Assembly: GCF_000719705.1 (NCBI RefSeq) | Contig: NZ_JOHO01000011.1 | Location: 62,001 to 126,000 of the forward strand | Reading direction: 5' to 3' | DNA length: 64,000 nucleotides | DNA from: Streptomyces sp. NRRL S-350 | GTDB lineage: Bacteria; Actinomycetota; Actinomycetes; Streptomycetales; Streptomycetaceae | Shown: in pieces, positions 1-8,502 of the stretch | How positions within the stretch are numbered: the stretch's first letter is position 1 | How the letters are laid out: each line of letters opens with the position of its first letter | Program-made: the position numbers and the translations under genes | Notes under the pieces: model-generated | What the model was told of the DNA's origin: nothing | The model's database searches: none | Seen by the model: only the letters and a program-made list of their open reading frames with translations

Positions 1-40
1 CGAGAGTGAGGTCCAGGGGCGTCGGGTTCGGGCTGCTCAT
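1..40 (-). CDS. dapE: 5' end of a gene leaving the window, probably dapE
   Basis: Only 13 codons are inside the window, reading MSSPNPTPLDLTL from an ATG at 40. The PLDLTL string is how I remember streptomycete DapE (succinyl-diaminopimelate desuccinylase, lysine/diaminopimelate pathway) proteins beginning, and dapC lies 2.5 kb away. A TAGGCT hexamer at 47-52 ends six bases before the ATG and no Shine-Dalgarno is present, which suggests a leaderless mRNA. Thirteen residues cannot prove the family. Confidence 0.45.
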   Translation of the reverse strand, partial: MSSPNPTPLDLTL

Positions 41-206
41 GGCGTCAGCCTAGTCCGCGGGGCCGGTGCGCCGCGGGGGCCGACGGGCGGCCCCGACGGG
101 ACCGTCCGGCGGGGGCGAACGGGTGGGTGGCGGCAACCGGCGGCGCCGCACACCCGTCCGAGTGGGTACGGTGTCGGATCTAGGTGCAGGTGCGAGAGGG
201 GCGACG

Positions 207-1292
207 GTGGCCAGGAGAAGGAGCAGCGAGGAGCTGGGCGACGAGACGGCGCCCGCCCGCCGCCGCGGGCCGCTGCGCGCCCTGCTGCTGGTGATCGTCG
301 GGCTGCTCGGCCTGGCGCTGGTCGCGGGCCTGGCCGTGGTGGGCATCTGGTGGTTCGGTTTCAAGCCCGGGGAGTCCGAGGGCTGTTCGGTGAAGACCGC
401 GGCCGGCAACGGCACCCTGGAGCTCCCACAGGCCGCCAACGCCGCGACGATCGCCGCGGTGGCGCGCTCGCGGGGGCTGCCGGACCGGGCCACCGCGATC
501 TCGCTGGCCACCGCCATGCAGGAGTCCAAGCTGCGCAACCTCGCGGGCGGCGACCGGGACTCGATCGGCCTGTTCCAGCAGCGGCCCTCGATGGGCTGGG
601 GCACGCCGGACCAGATCGCGGACCCGGTGTACGCGACCAACAAGTTCCTGGACGGCCTGGTCAAGGTCCCCGGCTACACCCGGCTGCCGCTGACCGACGC
701 CGCCCAGGCGGTGCAGAAGAGCGGCTACCCGCAGGCCTACGCCAAGCACGAGACGAAGGCGACGCTGCTCACCTCGGCGCTGGCCGGCCGGGAGCCCGCC
801 TCGTTCTCCTGCATCGTGCACGACTACGCCAAGCCGGACCCGGCGGACTCCGCCTCACCGACCGCCGGCTCCCCGGCCGCGGGCGCCCCCGCCGGCGCCA
901 CCGCGTCCCCGGCCGCGGCGCCGGACCGGGCCCAGGTGCTGGCCGACCGGGTGCGCCGGGAGTTCGGCCGCACCGTCACCCCGGCCACCGGCTACGCCTC
1001 GACCATCAAGGGCGCCGAGAACGCCGTCTCGCTGACCCCGGACCCGGCGACCGCCGCGCTGACCTCCTCGTCGGACTCCGGCACGGACGGCGGGGTGGGC
1101 GCCGAGCGGGCCAGCGGCTGGGAGGTGGCCCACTGGGCGGTCGCCCAGGCCCAGCAGTTGGGCATCGCGACGGTCGCCTACGACGGGAAGATCTGGCGCA
1201 AGACCAAGTCCGAGGACGGCTGGCAGCCGCAGACCTCGGGCACCTCGACCAAGCTCGTCCTGGTCACCTTGGCGCCGTCCGGCAAGGGTTGA
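207..1292 (+). CDS. Membrane-anchored lysozyme-like (transglycosylase-type) protein
   Basis: The start is GTG 207, preceded by AGAGGGG at 195-201; the open frame extends further upstream without a ribosome site. The 361-residue product has a short basic cytoplasmic N-terminus and one membrane helix (about 25-50). An extracytoplasmic domain follows with the strings AMQES (Glu106) and GLFQQRP (121-127). These strings occur in actinobacterial proteins with a lysozyme-like fold, often next to NlpC/P60 domains, where the glutamate is the candidate catalytic residue for cutting peptidoglycan. A Pro/Ala/Ser-rich linker and a C-terminal region of about 110 residues of unknown role follow. No NlpC/P60 domain is present. 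Cell-wall turnover is an inference; some databases call relatives heavy-metal transporters, which nothing here supports. Confidence 0.6.
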   Translation: MARRRSSEELGDETAPARRRGPLRALLLVIVGLLGLALVAGLAVVGIWWFGFKPGESEGCSVKTAAGNGTLELPQAANAATIAAVARSRGLPDRATAISLATAMQESKLRNLAGGDRDSIGLFQQRPSMGWGTPDQIADPVYATNKFLDGLVKVPGYTRLPLTDAAQAVQKSGYPQAYAKHETKATLLTSALAGREPASFSCIVHDYAKPDPADSASPTAGSPAAGAPAGATASPAAAPDRAQVLADRVRREFGRTVTPATGYASTIKGAENAVSLTPDPATAALTSSSDSGTDGGVGAERASGWEVAHWAVAQAQQLGIATVAYDGKIWRKTKSEDGWQPQTSGTSTKLVLVTLAPSGKG

Positions 1293-1595
1293 CGCACGGG
1301 TGTTCGGGTTGCCGCCGGACGGGTGATTCCGGTCAACCCCGGTGGACCGGCGGCCCGCTCCGGCGGGGCGGGACGGAGAACCGTCACTCCCCTTGGCGGG
1401 GCCCGGTCCGGCGGCCTCCGGCGGGCCCGGGGAAGGCCGTTCCCGCAGTCGTACGATCCGATCGTCGGTCAGGCACTTTCCTTGCACGGGCCGAAACCTT
1501 CTGGCTTCTCAAGCGGTAACAACGTCGTCCGCCCGGTCGTCCACGCCCGGTCCCATGGGCGGACGGGACGGACCCAGACCCCTTCGAGGAGCCCC

Positions 1596-2399
1596 ATGTC
1601 TCACCCCCTCACGCGCCGGATCGCCCAGGCCGCGCTCATCGTGGCCGCCGGAGCGACCCCGCTGGTCGCGGCCGGCTCCGCGTCCGCCCTGGGCGGGGAC
1701 GCCCTGCTGCCCAAGAGCGACCTCGCGGCGCCACTGGGCCAGCTGACCAACAACGACACCGGTTCCACCCTCCAGCACACCACCCACCAGCTCGGCCAGG
1801 CCGCCGGCACCACCGGCGCGGCCACCGTCGCCGCAGGCGTACCGGCCTCCGCCGACGCCGCCGGCAACATCGTCGCCCACCAGCTCCCCGAGGCGAACGA
1901 GAAGGCGAGCTCGCTGACCGCGCCGGTCGACCAGACCGCCGCCACCACCGGCCAGCTCTCGGCCGTCACCCCGAAGGTCGCCTCGGCCCTGGCCGGCAAG
2001 CTCGGCGAGGCCGTCACCGGCAAGGGCATGGGCACCCGCAGCGCCAACGCCGGCGCCAGCCCGGTCGGCGGACTCGCCCAGGCGGGCTCCGTCGCCCAGG
2101 CGGTCCCGGGCGCCGACAAGCTCTCCGGTGCCCTCCCCGGCACCAACGCCGTCACCGACGCCCTGCCGCTGGGCTCCGTCGAGCGCGCCCTGCCGCTCGG
2201 CTCGGTCGAGCACACCCTGCCGGCCGGCCTGCCCGGCACGGACGCCCTGGGGCTGGCCGAGCACGGCTCGGCCAACCGCCTCGGCGGCGCCGACCTCGGC
2301 CCGAACAACCCGCTGTCCGGCCTCACCGGCGCGCTCGGCCCGGTCGGCGGCCTGCTGGGCGGCGTGAACGGCGGCAGCATCAGCGGCCTGCCGCTGTAG
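1596..2399 (+). CDS. Secreted Ala/Gly/Leu-rich protein of unknown function
   Basis: The start is ATG 1596, with GAGGA at 1586-1590; an upstream open frame has no ribosome site. The 267-residue product opens with a Sec signal peptide (MSHPLTRRIAQAALIVAAG, then ...GSASA, cleavage near residue 32). The mature part is low in complexity and rich in Ala, Gly, Leu and Pro. It has short imperfect repeats such as LPLGSVERA/LPLGSVEHT near residue 195 and a GGLLGG tail. No catalytic motif or membrane segment is visible after the signal. Similar small secreted proteins are common in streptomycetes and often carry uninformative names. It converges on dapC, with a strong hairpin between them. Confidence 0.7.
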   Translation: MSHPLTRRIAQAALIVAAGATPLVAAGSASALGGDALLPKSDLAAPLGQLTNNDTGSTLQHTTHQLGQAAGTTGAATVAAGVPASADAAGNIVAHQLPEANEKASSLTAPVDQTAATTGQLSAVTPKVASALAGKLGEAVTGKGMGTRSANAGASPVGGLAQAGSVAQAVPGADKLSGALPGTNAVTDALPLGSVERALPLGSVEHTLPAGLPGTDALGLAEHGSANRLGGADLGPNNPLSGLTGALGPVGGLLGGVNGGSISGLPL

Positions 2400-2475
2400 T
2401 CCGCGTGCCGCGGTCCCCACGCGGTGGTCCCTGCGGTGGTACGAGTGCCGTGATCCGCGTGCCGGAGCCCTGATG

Positions 2476-2520
2476 ACGAAGGGGGCCGGTGTTCCTCCTC
2501 GGAACACCGGCCCCCTTCGT
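2476..2520. terminator. Perfect 20-bp hairpin between convergent genes
   Basis: Bases 2476-2495 and 2501-2520 are exact inverted copies with a five-base loop. It lies between the stop at 2399 (+) and the dapC stop at 2529 (-) and could end transcription from both sides. There is no T-run, as is usual in streptomycetes. Confidence 0.85.
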
Positions 2521-2528
2521 CGGTCCGC

Positions 2529-3695
2529 TCAGCGCGCGGCGCCCAGCCGCTCCACGGCCGCCGCGACCCGCTCGTCGGTCGCGGTGAACGCGACCCGGAC
2601 GAAGCGCTCGCCGGCCGGCCCGTAGAAGTCGCCGGGCGCCACCAGGATGCCCAGCCCCGCCAGTTCGGCCACGGTCTCCCAGCACGGCCGGTCCTGGGTC
2701 GCCCACAGGTAGAGGCTCGCCTCGGAGTGCTCGATCCGGAAGCCGTACGCCTCCAGCGCCGCCCGCAGCGCCGAGCGCCGGGCCGCGTACCGCTCGCGCT
2801 GCTCGGCCACGTGGGCGTCGTCCGCGAGCGCGGCGACGGTCGCCGCCTGGACGGGGGCGGGCACGATCATGCCGCCGTGCTTGCGCACCTCCAGCAGCTC
2901 CTTGACCACCACCGGGTCACCCGCGACGAAGGAGGCGCGGTAGCCGGCCAGGTTGGAGCGCTTGGAGAGCGAGTGGACGGCCAGCAGGCCCTCGTGGCCG
3001 CCCCCGCACACCTGCGGGTGGAGGACGGAGACCGGCTCCGCCTCCCAGCCCAGCTCCAGGTAGCACTCGTCGCTGACCAGCAGCGCCCGGTGCTCCCGGG
3101 CCCACTCGACGGCGCGGCGCAGTTCGTCCGCGTCCAGCACCCGGCCGGTCGGGTTGGACGGCGAGTTCACCCAGAGCAGGCGCACCCGGGAGCCGTCCAG
3201 CTCGTCCACCGAGTCGTACTCGACCGGCTCGGCGCCGCACAGGCGCGCGCCGACCTCGTAGGTCGGGTAGGCCAGGCGCGGGTAGGCGACCTGGTCGCCG
3301 GGGCCGAGGCCGAGCTGGGTCGGCAGCCAGGCCACCAGTTCCTTGGAGCCGACGGTCGGCAGGACGGCCTGCGGGCCGATCTCGGCGCCGACGCGCCGGC
3401 GCAGCCAGCCGGCGATCGCCTCGCGCAGCTCCAGCGGGCCCCACACGGTCGGGTAGCCGGGCGTGTCCGAGTGCGCGGCCAGCGCCTTCTGGACCACCTC
3501 GGGGACCGGGTCCACCGGAGTGCCGACGGAGAAGTCGCAGAGGCCGCCCGGGTGGGCCAGGGCGGTCGCCTTGTACGGCTCCAGCCTGTCCCAGGGGAAG
3601 TCCGGCAGGAGGTCGGACAGCCTGCCCCGGTCTGAATGGCGGCGCGCCGCCCCCGGGTGGCCCGGGAACGGCGCGCGCGTGCTGTCGGTGTTCAC
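2529..3695 (-). CDS. dapC: N-succinyldiaminopimelate aminotransferase DapC
   Basis: A fold-type I PLP aminotransferase of 388 residues that converts N-succinyl-2-amino-6-ketopimelate to N-succinyl-LL-diaminopimelate in the lysine and peptidoglycan precursor pathway. The core matches streptomycete DapC: FPWDRLEPYKATA near the N-terminus, NSPSNPTGRVL, SDECYLELGW, and the PLP lysine in SLSKRSNLAGYR. The start used is GTG 3695, with only a weak ribosome site. The first 25 or so residues look unlike the family, so a later start near SDLLPDFPWD is possible. It begins 20 bp after the fdxA stop on the same strand, so the two are probably co-transcribed, an arrangement common in streptomycetes. Confidence 0.9.
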   Translation of the reverse strand: MNTDSTRAPFPGHPGAARRHSDRGRLSDLLPDFPWDRLEPYKATALAHPGGLCDFSVGTPVDPVPEVVQKALAAHSDTPGYPTVWGPLELREAIAGWLRRRVGAEIGPQAVLPTVGSKELVAWLPTQLGLGPGDQVAYPRLAYPTYEVGARLCGAEPVEYDSVDELDGSRVRLLWVNSPSNPTGRVLDADELRRAVEWAREHRALLVSDECYLELGWEAEPVSVLHPQVCGGGHEGLLAVHSLSKRSNLAGYRASFVAGDPVVVKELLEVRKHGGMIVPAPVQAATVAALADDAHVAEQRERYAARRSALRAALEAYGFRIEHSEASLYLWATQDRPCWETVAELAGLGILVAPGDFYGPAGERFVRVAFTATDERVAAAVERLGAAR

Positions 3696-3715
3696 AGCTT
3701 CGTTGCCACCGATCG

Positions 3716-4042
3716 TCAGTGGTCGGCGTTCTGCGGCGGCAGAGCGGCGATGAACGGGTGGTCACGCTCGATCAGGCCCAGCTTCGAGGCGCCACCGGGC
3801 GAACCCAGGTCGTCGAAGAACTCGACGTTCGCCTTGTAGTAGTCCTTCCACTCCTCGGGAGTGTCGTCCTCGTAGAAGATCGCCTCGACCGGGCAGACCG
3901 GCTCGCAAGCGCCACAGTCGACACACTCATCCGGGTGGATGTAGAGCGATCGCTCACCCTCGTAGATGCAGTCAACCGGGCACTCTTCGATGCACGCCTT
4001 GTCCTTCACGTCGACACAAGGCTGCGCGATGACGTAGGTCAC
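3716..4042 (-). CDS. fdxA: Seven-iron ferredoxin (3Fe-4S/4Fe-4S)
   Basis: This 108-residue electron carrier has the bacterial FdxA pattern. Cys9, Cys17, Cys21 and Cys25 lie in a CVDVKDKACIEECPVDCIYE block, and Cys40, Cys43, Cys46 and Cys50 in CVDCGACEPVCP, followed by the long acidic C-terminal extension typical of actinobacterial seven-iron ferredoxins. The start is GTG 4042 with AGGAGG nine bases upstream; open frame extends upstream but is not coding-like. It is the first gene of a probable fdxA-dapC unit and is divergent from the acetyltransferase at 4173. Confidence 0.93.
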   Translation of the reverse strand: MTYVIAQPCVDVKDKACIEECPVDCIYEGERSLYIHPDECVDCGACEPVCPVEAIFYEDDTPEEWKDYYKANVEFFDDLGSPGGASKLGLIERDHPFIAALPPQNADH

Positions 4043-4128
4043 GCTGTCGTTCCTCCTCGGAAGGGCCTGGCGGCCCGTTCTGTTCTGCTCGCGTGCGCGG
4101 TGAGCGCGGCGTCGTCGATGCCCGCCCC

Positions 4129-4134
4129 TAGTAT
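4129..4134 (+). promoter_or_regulatory. Probable -10 element of the acetyltransferase promoter
   Basis: TAGTAT lies in the fdxA/acetyltransferase divergent region, 38 bases before the ATG at 4173. Read on the other strand, the same bases (ATACTA) could also serve fdxA. No clear -35 box is visible. Confidence 0.35.
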
Positions 4135-4172
4135 CGCGGGTCGGAGACCGCAAATGCACAGGAGGTGGCCTG

Positions 4173-5186
4173 ATGACGACGGGCAGCCCGGTCGAGGACC
4201 GTCCGGAGGTCCGGATAGATCGCTCTGACGTGGGACGACGCGTGTCCGTCCGGCGCCTGGCCGAGTTCGTGGACGACCGCCCGGTCTTCCGGGATTCGAT
4301 CGGCGTGCTCACATCGTGGGACGACGAGGGGTTGACGGTCGTACCGCGGTCCGGCGGCCCGGTCCACGTGCCGGAGAAACTGCTGGTCGCGGGCAAGGTC
4401 GTGCCGCCGTTCCCCGCTCGGCGCGCTCCCCTGCCGGTCGTCGCGCCGGTCGAGCTGCAGCGGATCGCCGGGCGCGGCTGGCCGGCCGTGGAGCAGGAAC
4501 CGCTCGGCGAGTGGACGCTGCGCGCCGCGGCCGGGTTCACCCGGCGGGCCAACTCCGTCCAGGCGCTCGGCGACCCGGGGGTGCCGCTGCCGCAGGCGCT
4601 GGCCGCCGTCCGGGCCTGGTACGCGGCACGCGGGCTGCCCGCCTACGTCGAGGTGGTCTCCCCCGGCTCCCCGGACCGGCTCGTCGCGGAACTCGACCGG
4701 CTGGGCGCCGGGTACGCGCCCACCCTCGTCCTCACCGCCCCGCTGGCCCTACTCGCCCGGGCCGGCACCGGACACGACCGGGTGCGGCTCGCGCGGACGG
4801 CCGACGCCGCATGGCTGTCGGCGTACCGGCGGGTCACCGGCGACCCGGCCGTGGAGGAGGCGGCGCTGGAAGTCCTGCACGGCGGGCCGTCGGTCTGGTT
4901 CGCCAGTGTGCCGGGCGCGCCCGGGCAGCCGCCGCTCGCGATCGGACGCTGCGTCATCGAGGGCTCCTGGGCCTGCTTCGGCGCGATCGAGGTCCAGCCG
5001 TACGCCCGGCGGGCGGGGCTGGGGACGGCGGTCATGGCGGTACTCGCCTCGCGCGCGGCCGAGGAGGGGGCGAGCGGCGGATACCTGCAGGTCGAGGCGG
5101 AGAACACGGGGGCGATCGCGCTCTATGACGGACTCGGCTTCACGACCAGTCACACTTACCACTATGCCCGTCTTCCCCAGGAGTAG
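4173..5186 (+). CDS. GNAT-family N-acetyltransferase with N-terminal SH3-like domain
   Basis: The start is ATG 4173 with AGGAGG about eight bases before it; 337 residues. The first 70 or so residues (GRRVSVRRL, then TSWDDEGLTVV) resemble the small beta-barrel of the mycobacterial Rv0428c-like acetyltransferases. The C-terminal half is a GNAT domain with the acetyl-CoA loop RRAGLGTAVM and a final AENTGAIALYDGLGF strand-helix. The substrate is unknown. It is divergent from fdxA and followed by a short tandem-repeat tract. Confidence 0.8.
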   Translation: MTTGSPVEDRPEVRIDRSDVGRRVSVRRLAEFVDDRPVFRDSIGVLTSWDDEGLTVVPRSGGPVHVPEKLLVAGKVVPPFPARRAPLPVVAPVELQRIAGRGWPAVEQEPLGEWTLRAAAGFTRRANSVQALGDPGVPLPQALAAVRAWYAARGLPAYVEVVSPGSPDRLVAELDRLGAGYAPTLVLTAPLALLARAGTGHDRVRLARTADAAWLSAYRRVTGDPAVEEAALEVLHGGPSVWFASVPGAPGQPPLAIGRCVIEGSWACFGAIEVQPYARRAGLGTAVMAVLASRAAEEGASGGYLQVEAENTGAIALYDGLGFTTSHTYHYARLPQE

Positions 5187-5199
5187 CAGTCGGGTCGCT

Positions 5200-5245
5200 T
5201 TGTCCGTTTTCCGCTCTTCGTTTGTCCGCTTGTCCGCTTGTCCGC
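5200..5245 (+). repeat. Octamer tandem repeat just after a stop codon
   Basis: Three exact tandem copies of TTGTCCGC occupy 5222-5245, with degenerate copies at 5200-5214 and further TGTCCGCC-like pieces to about 5266. The tract starts 14 bases after the acetyltransferase stop. Confidence 0.8.
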
Positions 5246-5343
5246 CGGCCGGTCGCCATGTCCGCCTGTCGACCGGCCCGCCCCACCCTCACGTCCGTCC
5301 CGCCAACTCGTCCCTCCGCCGTACGAAAGCCGTCGCCGTCACC

Positions 5344-6216
5344 GTGACCGAGCAGAGCAGAGACCGTTTCCGGACCGCCGCCCGAGCCGAGCAGCCCGAC
5401 CCGGTGCTGCTGTGCGTGCTCGCCGCCGCCGAACACGGCCCGGCGCTCGACCCCGGCGACCCCGGCGAGCCCCCCGGCGTGGACGCCCTGCTCGCCGCCT
5501 GCGAGGCCGCACTGGAACGGCACGCGGCCGCCGTCCGGCTGGCCGTGGCGGAGCGCGCCCCCGCCGGGCCGGAGGAGACCGCCGCCCTGCTCGCGGCCGT
5601 CCTCGGCGGGCGGGAGCGCTTCCACGGGCGGCAGGCGGACTACCGGCGGCTGGAGTCCTCGCTGCTGCCCGAGGTGCTGCGTCGGCGGCGCGGGCTGCCC
5701 ATCATGCTCTCCCTGGTGTGGACGGCCGTCGGGCGGCGGGCCGGGCTCGCCGTCCACGGCATCGCCCTGCCCGGCCACTTCATCGTCGCCGTCGGCGGCC
5801 CCTCGGGCGGCGACGACTACGTCCTGGCCGACCCGTTCCACGGCGGGCGGCTGCTCGACCCGGAGGACGTCCAGGGCCTGGTCGCCGCCGCCGGGCACGA
5901 CTTCACGCCCGCCATGCTCACCCCGGCCCAGCCCCTCGACATCGTGCTGCGGGTGCTCGGCAACATCCGCGTCTGGGCCGCCGACCGGCCCGAGCACGCC
6001 CGCACCCAGCTCTGGGCCACCGAACTCGCCCTGCTGCTGCCCCGGCACCCCGCCCAGCTCCGCCTCGAACGGGCCGAACTCCTCGTCCGGACCGGGGACT
6101 TCCTCGGCGGCGCGGCGGAGATGGACGCGTACGCGCAGATCCTCGACGCCTTCGACCCGGACGGCGCCGCCGAGGTCCGCCAGGAGGCGCGGGCGGCACG
6201 GCACCGGCTCAACTGA
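5344..6216 (+). CDS. SirB1-family transglutaminase-like protein
   Basis: A cytosolic protein of about 290 residues. The middle matches the SirB1/transglutaminase-like family: SLLPEVLRRRRGLPIMLSLV, then GIALPGHFIV and the DPFHGGRLL block. The C-terminus is helical and resembles a TPR unit (LLLPRHPAQLRLERAELLV). Family members lack the full transglutaminase triad and their biochemical role is unknown. The start is uncertain: GTG 5344 fits the coding pattern but lacks a good ribosome site, and the open frame continues upstream. It converges on the response regulator with 18 bases between stops. Confidence 0.75.
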   Translation: MTEQSRDRFRTAARAEQPDPVLLCVLAAAEHGPALDPGDPGEPPGVDALLAACEAALERHAAAVRLAVAERAPAGPEETAALLAAVLGGRERFHGRQADYRRLESSLLPEVLRRRRGLPIMLSLVWTAVGRRAGLAVHGIALPGHFIVAVGGPSGGDDYVLADPFHGGRLLDPEDVQGLVAAAGHDFTPAMLTPAQPLDIVLRVLGNIRVWAADRPEHARTQLWATELALLLPRHPAQLRLERAELLVRTGDFLGGAAEMDAYAQILDAFDPDGAAEVRQEARAARHRLN

Positions 6217-6234
6217 ACCGGCCGGGCCCCGCCG

Positions 6235-6864
6235 TCAGAGCCAGCCCTTCTCCCGGGCGATCCGGACGGCCTCGGTGCGGTTGCGGGCGTCCGTCTTCTG
6301 GATCGCCATCGACAGGTAGTTGCGGACCGTCCCCTCCGACAGGTGCAGCCGCCTGGCGATGTCCGCGTTCACCGCGCCGTCGGCGGCCGCCCCCAGCACG
6401 TCCCGCTCGCGCGGGGTCAGCGGGTTGGCGCCCTCGGCCAGCGCAGCCGCCGCCAGCGCCGGATCGATCACCCGCTCGCCGCGCAGCACCCGGCGGATCG
6501 CCTCGGCCAGTTCGGAGGCGGGCGCGTCCTTCACCAGGAACGCGTCCGCGCCCGACTCCATCGCCCGGCGCAGGTAGCCGGGGCGGCCGAAGGTCGTCGC
6601 GATGACCACCTTGGTCTGCGGCGCCCGCCGGCGCAGTTCGGCGGCGGCTTCGATGCCCGTCATCCCCGGCATCTCGATGTCCAGCACGGCGACCCGCACG
6701 TCGTTCGCCAGCACCGCCGCCACCACCTCGTCCCCGCGCCCGACCTGCGCGACGACGTCGATGTCCCCCTCCAGCCCGAGCAGCGCGGCCAGCGCCTCCC
6801 GGACCATCCCCTGATCCTCGGCCAGCAGTACGCGGATCGAGGCCCCGTTGTCTGTGTCACTCAT
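6235..6864 (-). CDS. NarL/DesR-type response regulator
   Basis: This 209-residue two-component regulator has a receiver domain with the acidic pair in LLAEDQ (Glu16, Asp17), phospho-acceptor Asp62 in VAVLDIEMPGM, and the lysine in FLVKDAP. A LuxR-type helix-turn-helix follows (LTPRERDVL to EGTVRNYLS, about residues 145-195). It resembles regulators paired with DesK-like kinases. No kinase is adjacent; the nearest, at 8871-10304, lies beyond a MerR-acetyltransferase pair and is the likely partner. The start is ATG 6864, 64 bases from the divergent MerR start. Confidence 0.9.
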   Translation of the reverse strand: MSDTDNGASIRVLLAEDQGMVREALAALLGLEGDIDVVAQVGRGDEVVAAVLANDVRVAVLDIEMPGMTGIEAAAELRRRAPQTKVVIATTFGRPGYLRRAMESGADAFLVKDAPASELAEAIRRVLRGERVIDPALAAAALAEGANPLTPRERDVLGAAADGAVNADIARRLHLSEGTVRNYLSMAIQKTDARNRTEAVRIAREKGWL

Positions 6865-6890
6865 GGCCCCGACCTTAGAGGGAAACGGTC

Positions 6891-6921
6891 TTGAGTCTCC
6901 GGTGGGGGGAGACCGCACAGT
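6891..6921 (+). promoter_or_regulatory. MerR-type promoter with dyad in a 19-bp spacer
   Basis: TTGAGT at 6891-6896 and CACAGT at 6916-6921 are separated by 19 bp, the long spacer typical of MerR-activated promoters. Between and overlapping them is the inverted repeat GTCTCC (6895-6900)/GGAGAC (6908-6913). The predicted transcript would begin at or beside ATG 6929, so the MerR gene is probably autoregulated and leaderless. This is inferred from spacing and symmetry only. Confidence 0.6.
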
Positions 6922-6928
6922 GGTGCCC

Positions 6929-7873
6929 ATGGACGGAGACGACACCAGCTATTCGATCGGCGACCTCGCCCGGCGGACCGGGCTCACGGTCAAGGCCATC
7001 CGGTTCTACGCCGACACCGGCATCGTCCCGCCCACCGGCCGTACACCCGCCGGCTACCGGCGCTACGACGTCCACGCGCTCGCCCGGCTCGACCTCGTCC
7101 GCACCCTGCGCGAACTCGGCCTCGACCTGCCCGCCATCCGGCGCGTGCTGGAACGGGAGGCCCCGCTGCCCGAGGTCGCCGCCGCGCACGCCGAGGCGCT
7201 GGAGGTCCAGATCAGGACGCTCCGGCTGCGCCGGGCAGTGCTGCTCGCCGTCGCCCAACGCGGCTCCACCCCAGAGGAGATGGGACTCATGCACAAGCTC
7301 GCCAAGCTCTCCGACGCCGAACGCCGGCGCCTCGTCCACGACTTCATCGACGAGGCGTTCGGCGGCCTGGACGCCAACCCCGAGTTCGTCGCCATGATGC
7401 GCTCCGCCATGCCCGAACTCCCCGAGGAGCCGCGGCCGGAGCAGGTCGAGGCCTGGGTCGAACTCGGCGAACTCGTCCAGGACCGGGACTTCCGCGCCGC
7501 CGTACGGAAGATGGCCGAGCACCAGGCCGCCGAACGGGCCGACGGGGACCGCAGCGGCCTGCACCACGCGCTCACCGAGACCGTGAAGTCCGTGGTCGGC
7601 AGGGCATTGGCGGACGGCACCGCGCCCGGCTCCACCGACGCCGACCCGGTCGTCGCCCGGCTCACCGCCGCGTACGCCGAGACCTTCCACCGCCCCGACG
7701 ACGAGGCCCTGCGGCGCTGGCTCCTCACCCGCCTGGAGACCGCCGACGACCCGCGCGCCGAGCGCTACTGGCAGCTGCTGGCGGTGATCAACGGCTGGCC
7801 CGTCCCGGAGAGCCTGGCCGAGGTATTCCAGTGGTTCGCCGAGGCCCTGCGCGCCAGACTGCCGGAATGCTGA
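6929..7873 (+). CDS. MerR-family transcriptional regulator with long effector domain
   Basis: This 314-residue protein has an N-terminal winged helix-turn-helix of the MerR type: YSIGDLARRTGLTVKAIRFY, then YRRYDVHALARLDLVRTLRE. A coiled dimerisation helix follows, then about 200 residues (LSDAERRRLVHDFIDEAF onward), a helical domain seen in TipA-like and other actinobacterial MerR proteins that bind small molecules. ATG 6929 is chosen because the promoter predicts a leaderless start there. GTG 6920 or 6923, nearer a GGGGGGAGA tract, is the alternative. Its stop overlaps the start of the next gene (ATGCTGA), so the two are translationally coupled. Confidence 0.85.
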   Translation: MDGDDTSYSIGDLARRTGLTVKAIRFYADTGIVPPTGRTPAGYRRYDVHALARLDLVRTLRELGLDLPAIRRVLEREAPLPEVAAAHAEALEVQIRTLRLRRAVLLAVAQRGSTPEEMGLMHKLAKLSDAERRRLVHDFIDEAFGGLDANPEFVAMMRSAMPELPEEPRPEQVEAWVELGELVQDRDFRAAVRKMAEHQAAERADGDRSGLHHALTETVKSVVGRALADGTAPGSTDADPVVARLTAAYAETFHRPDDEALRRWLLTRLETADDPRAERYWQLLAVINGWPVPESLAEVFQWFAEALRARLPEC

Positions 7874-8403
7874 CCCTGGAACCCCTGCGGCCCGACCACG
7901 CCGAGGCCCTCCTGGCCTTCGAACGCGTCAACCGCGCCCACTTCGCCCGCACCATCCCCGACCGCGGCGACGCCTACTTCGCCGGGTTCGCCGCCCGCCA
8001 CGCCGCCCTCCTCGCCGAACAGGCCGCGGGCATCTGCCGGTTCCACGTCATCCGGGACGCCGACGGGGAGCTCGTCGGCCGGGTGAACCTGGTCGACCTC
8101 GTCGCCGGCAGTGCCGAACTCGGCTACCGCATCGCCGAATCCGCCACCGGCCGCGGCATCGCCACCGCCGCCGTGGCCGAGGTCTGCCGCCTCGCCGCCA
8201 CCGCCTACGGCCTGACCGGCCTGACCGCCGCCACCACCGTGGACAACTCCGCCTCCCGGGCCGTCCTCGCCCGCAACGGCTTCCGCTCCACCGCCGAGAT
8301 CCTCCTCGACGACCGCCCCGCCCTCTCCTTCCGCCGCAGCCTCGACGACCTCCGGCCGCCGGAGTGGGAAGTCGGCCGGGCCGACTTCCCGCTCCGCACA
8401 TAG
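7867..8403 (+). CDS. RimJ/RimL-like GNAT acetyltransferase
   Basis: 178 residues; the ATG overlaps the MerR stop. It starts LTLEPLRPDHAEALLAFERV, carries ELGYRIAESATGRGIATAAV (acetyl-CoA loop GRGIA) and VDNSASRAVLARNGF, the usual RimJ-type signature. It probably acetylates a protein N-terminus or a small amine. Coupling to a ligand-sensing MerR regulator suggests an inducible resistance or modification role. The target is unknown. Confidence 0.85.
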   Translation: MLTLEPLRPDHAEALLAFERVNRAHFARTIPDRGDAYFAGFAARHAALLAEQAAGICRFHVIRDADGELVGRVNLVDLVAGSAELGYRIAESATGRGIATAAVAEVCRLAATAYGLTGLTAATTVDNSASRAVLARNGFRSTAEILLDDRPALSFRRSLDDLRPPEWEVGRADFPLRT

Positions 8404-8406
8404 GCC

Positions 8407-8425
8407 CCGCCGGTCGTACCGGCGG
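8407..8425. terminator. Short hairpin after the acetyltransferase
   Basis: CCGCCGGT/ACCGGCGG with a three-base loop, four bases after the stop codon and between convergent genes. Confidence 0.55.
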
Positions 8426-8502
8426 CGTCGCCTCCCCCTCCTCCCCGGGGCTCGGCCGCAGCACCGGCTCGGGCCCAAGTCGGCCCCGGGGAAGGGCGGG
8501 AG

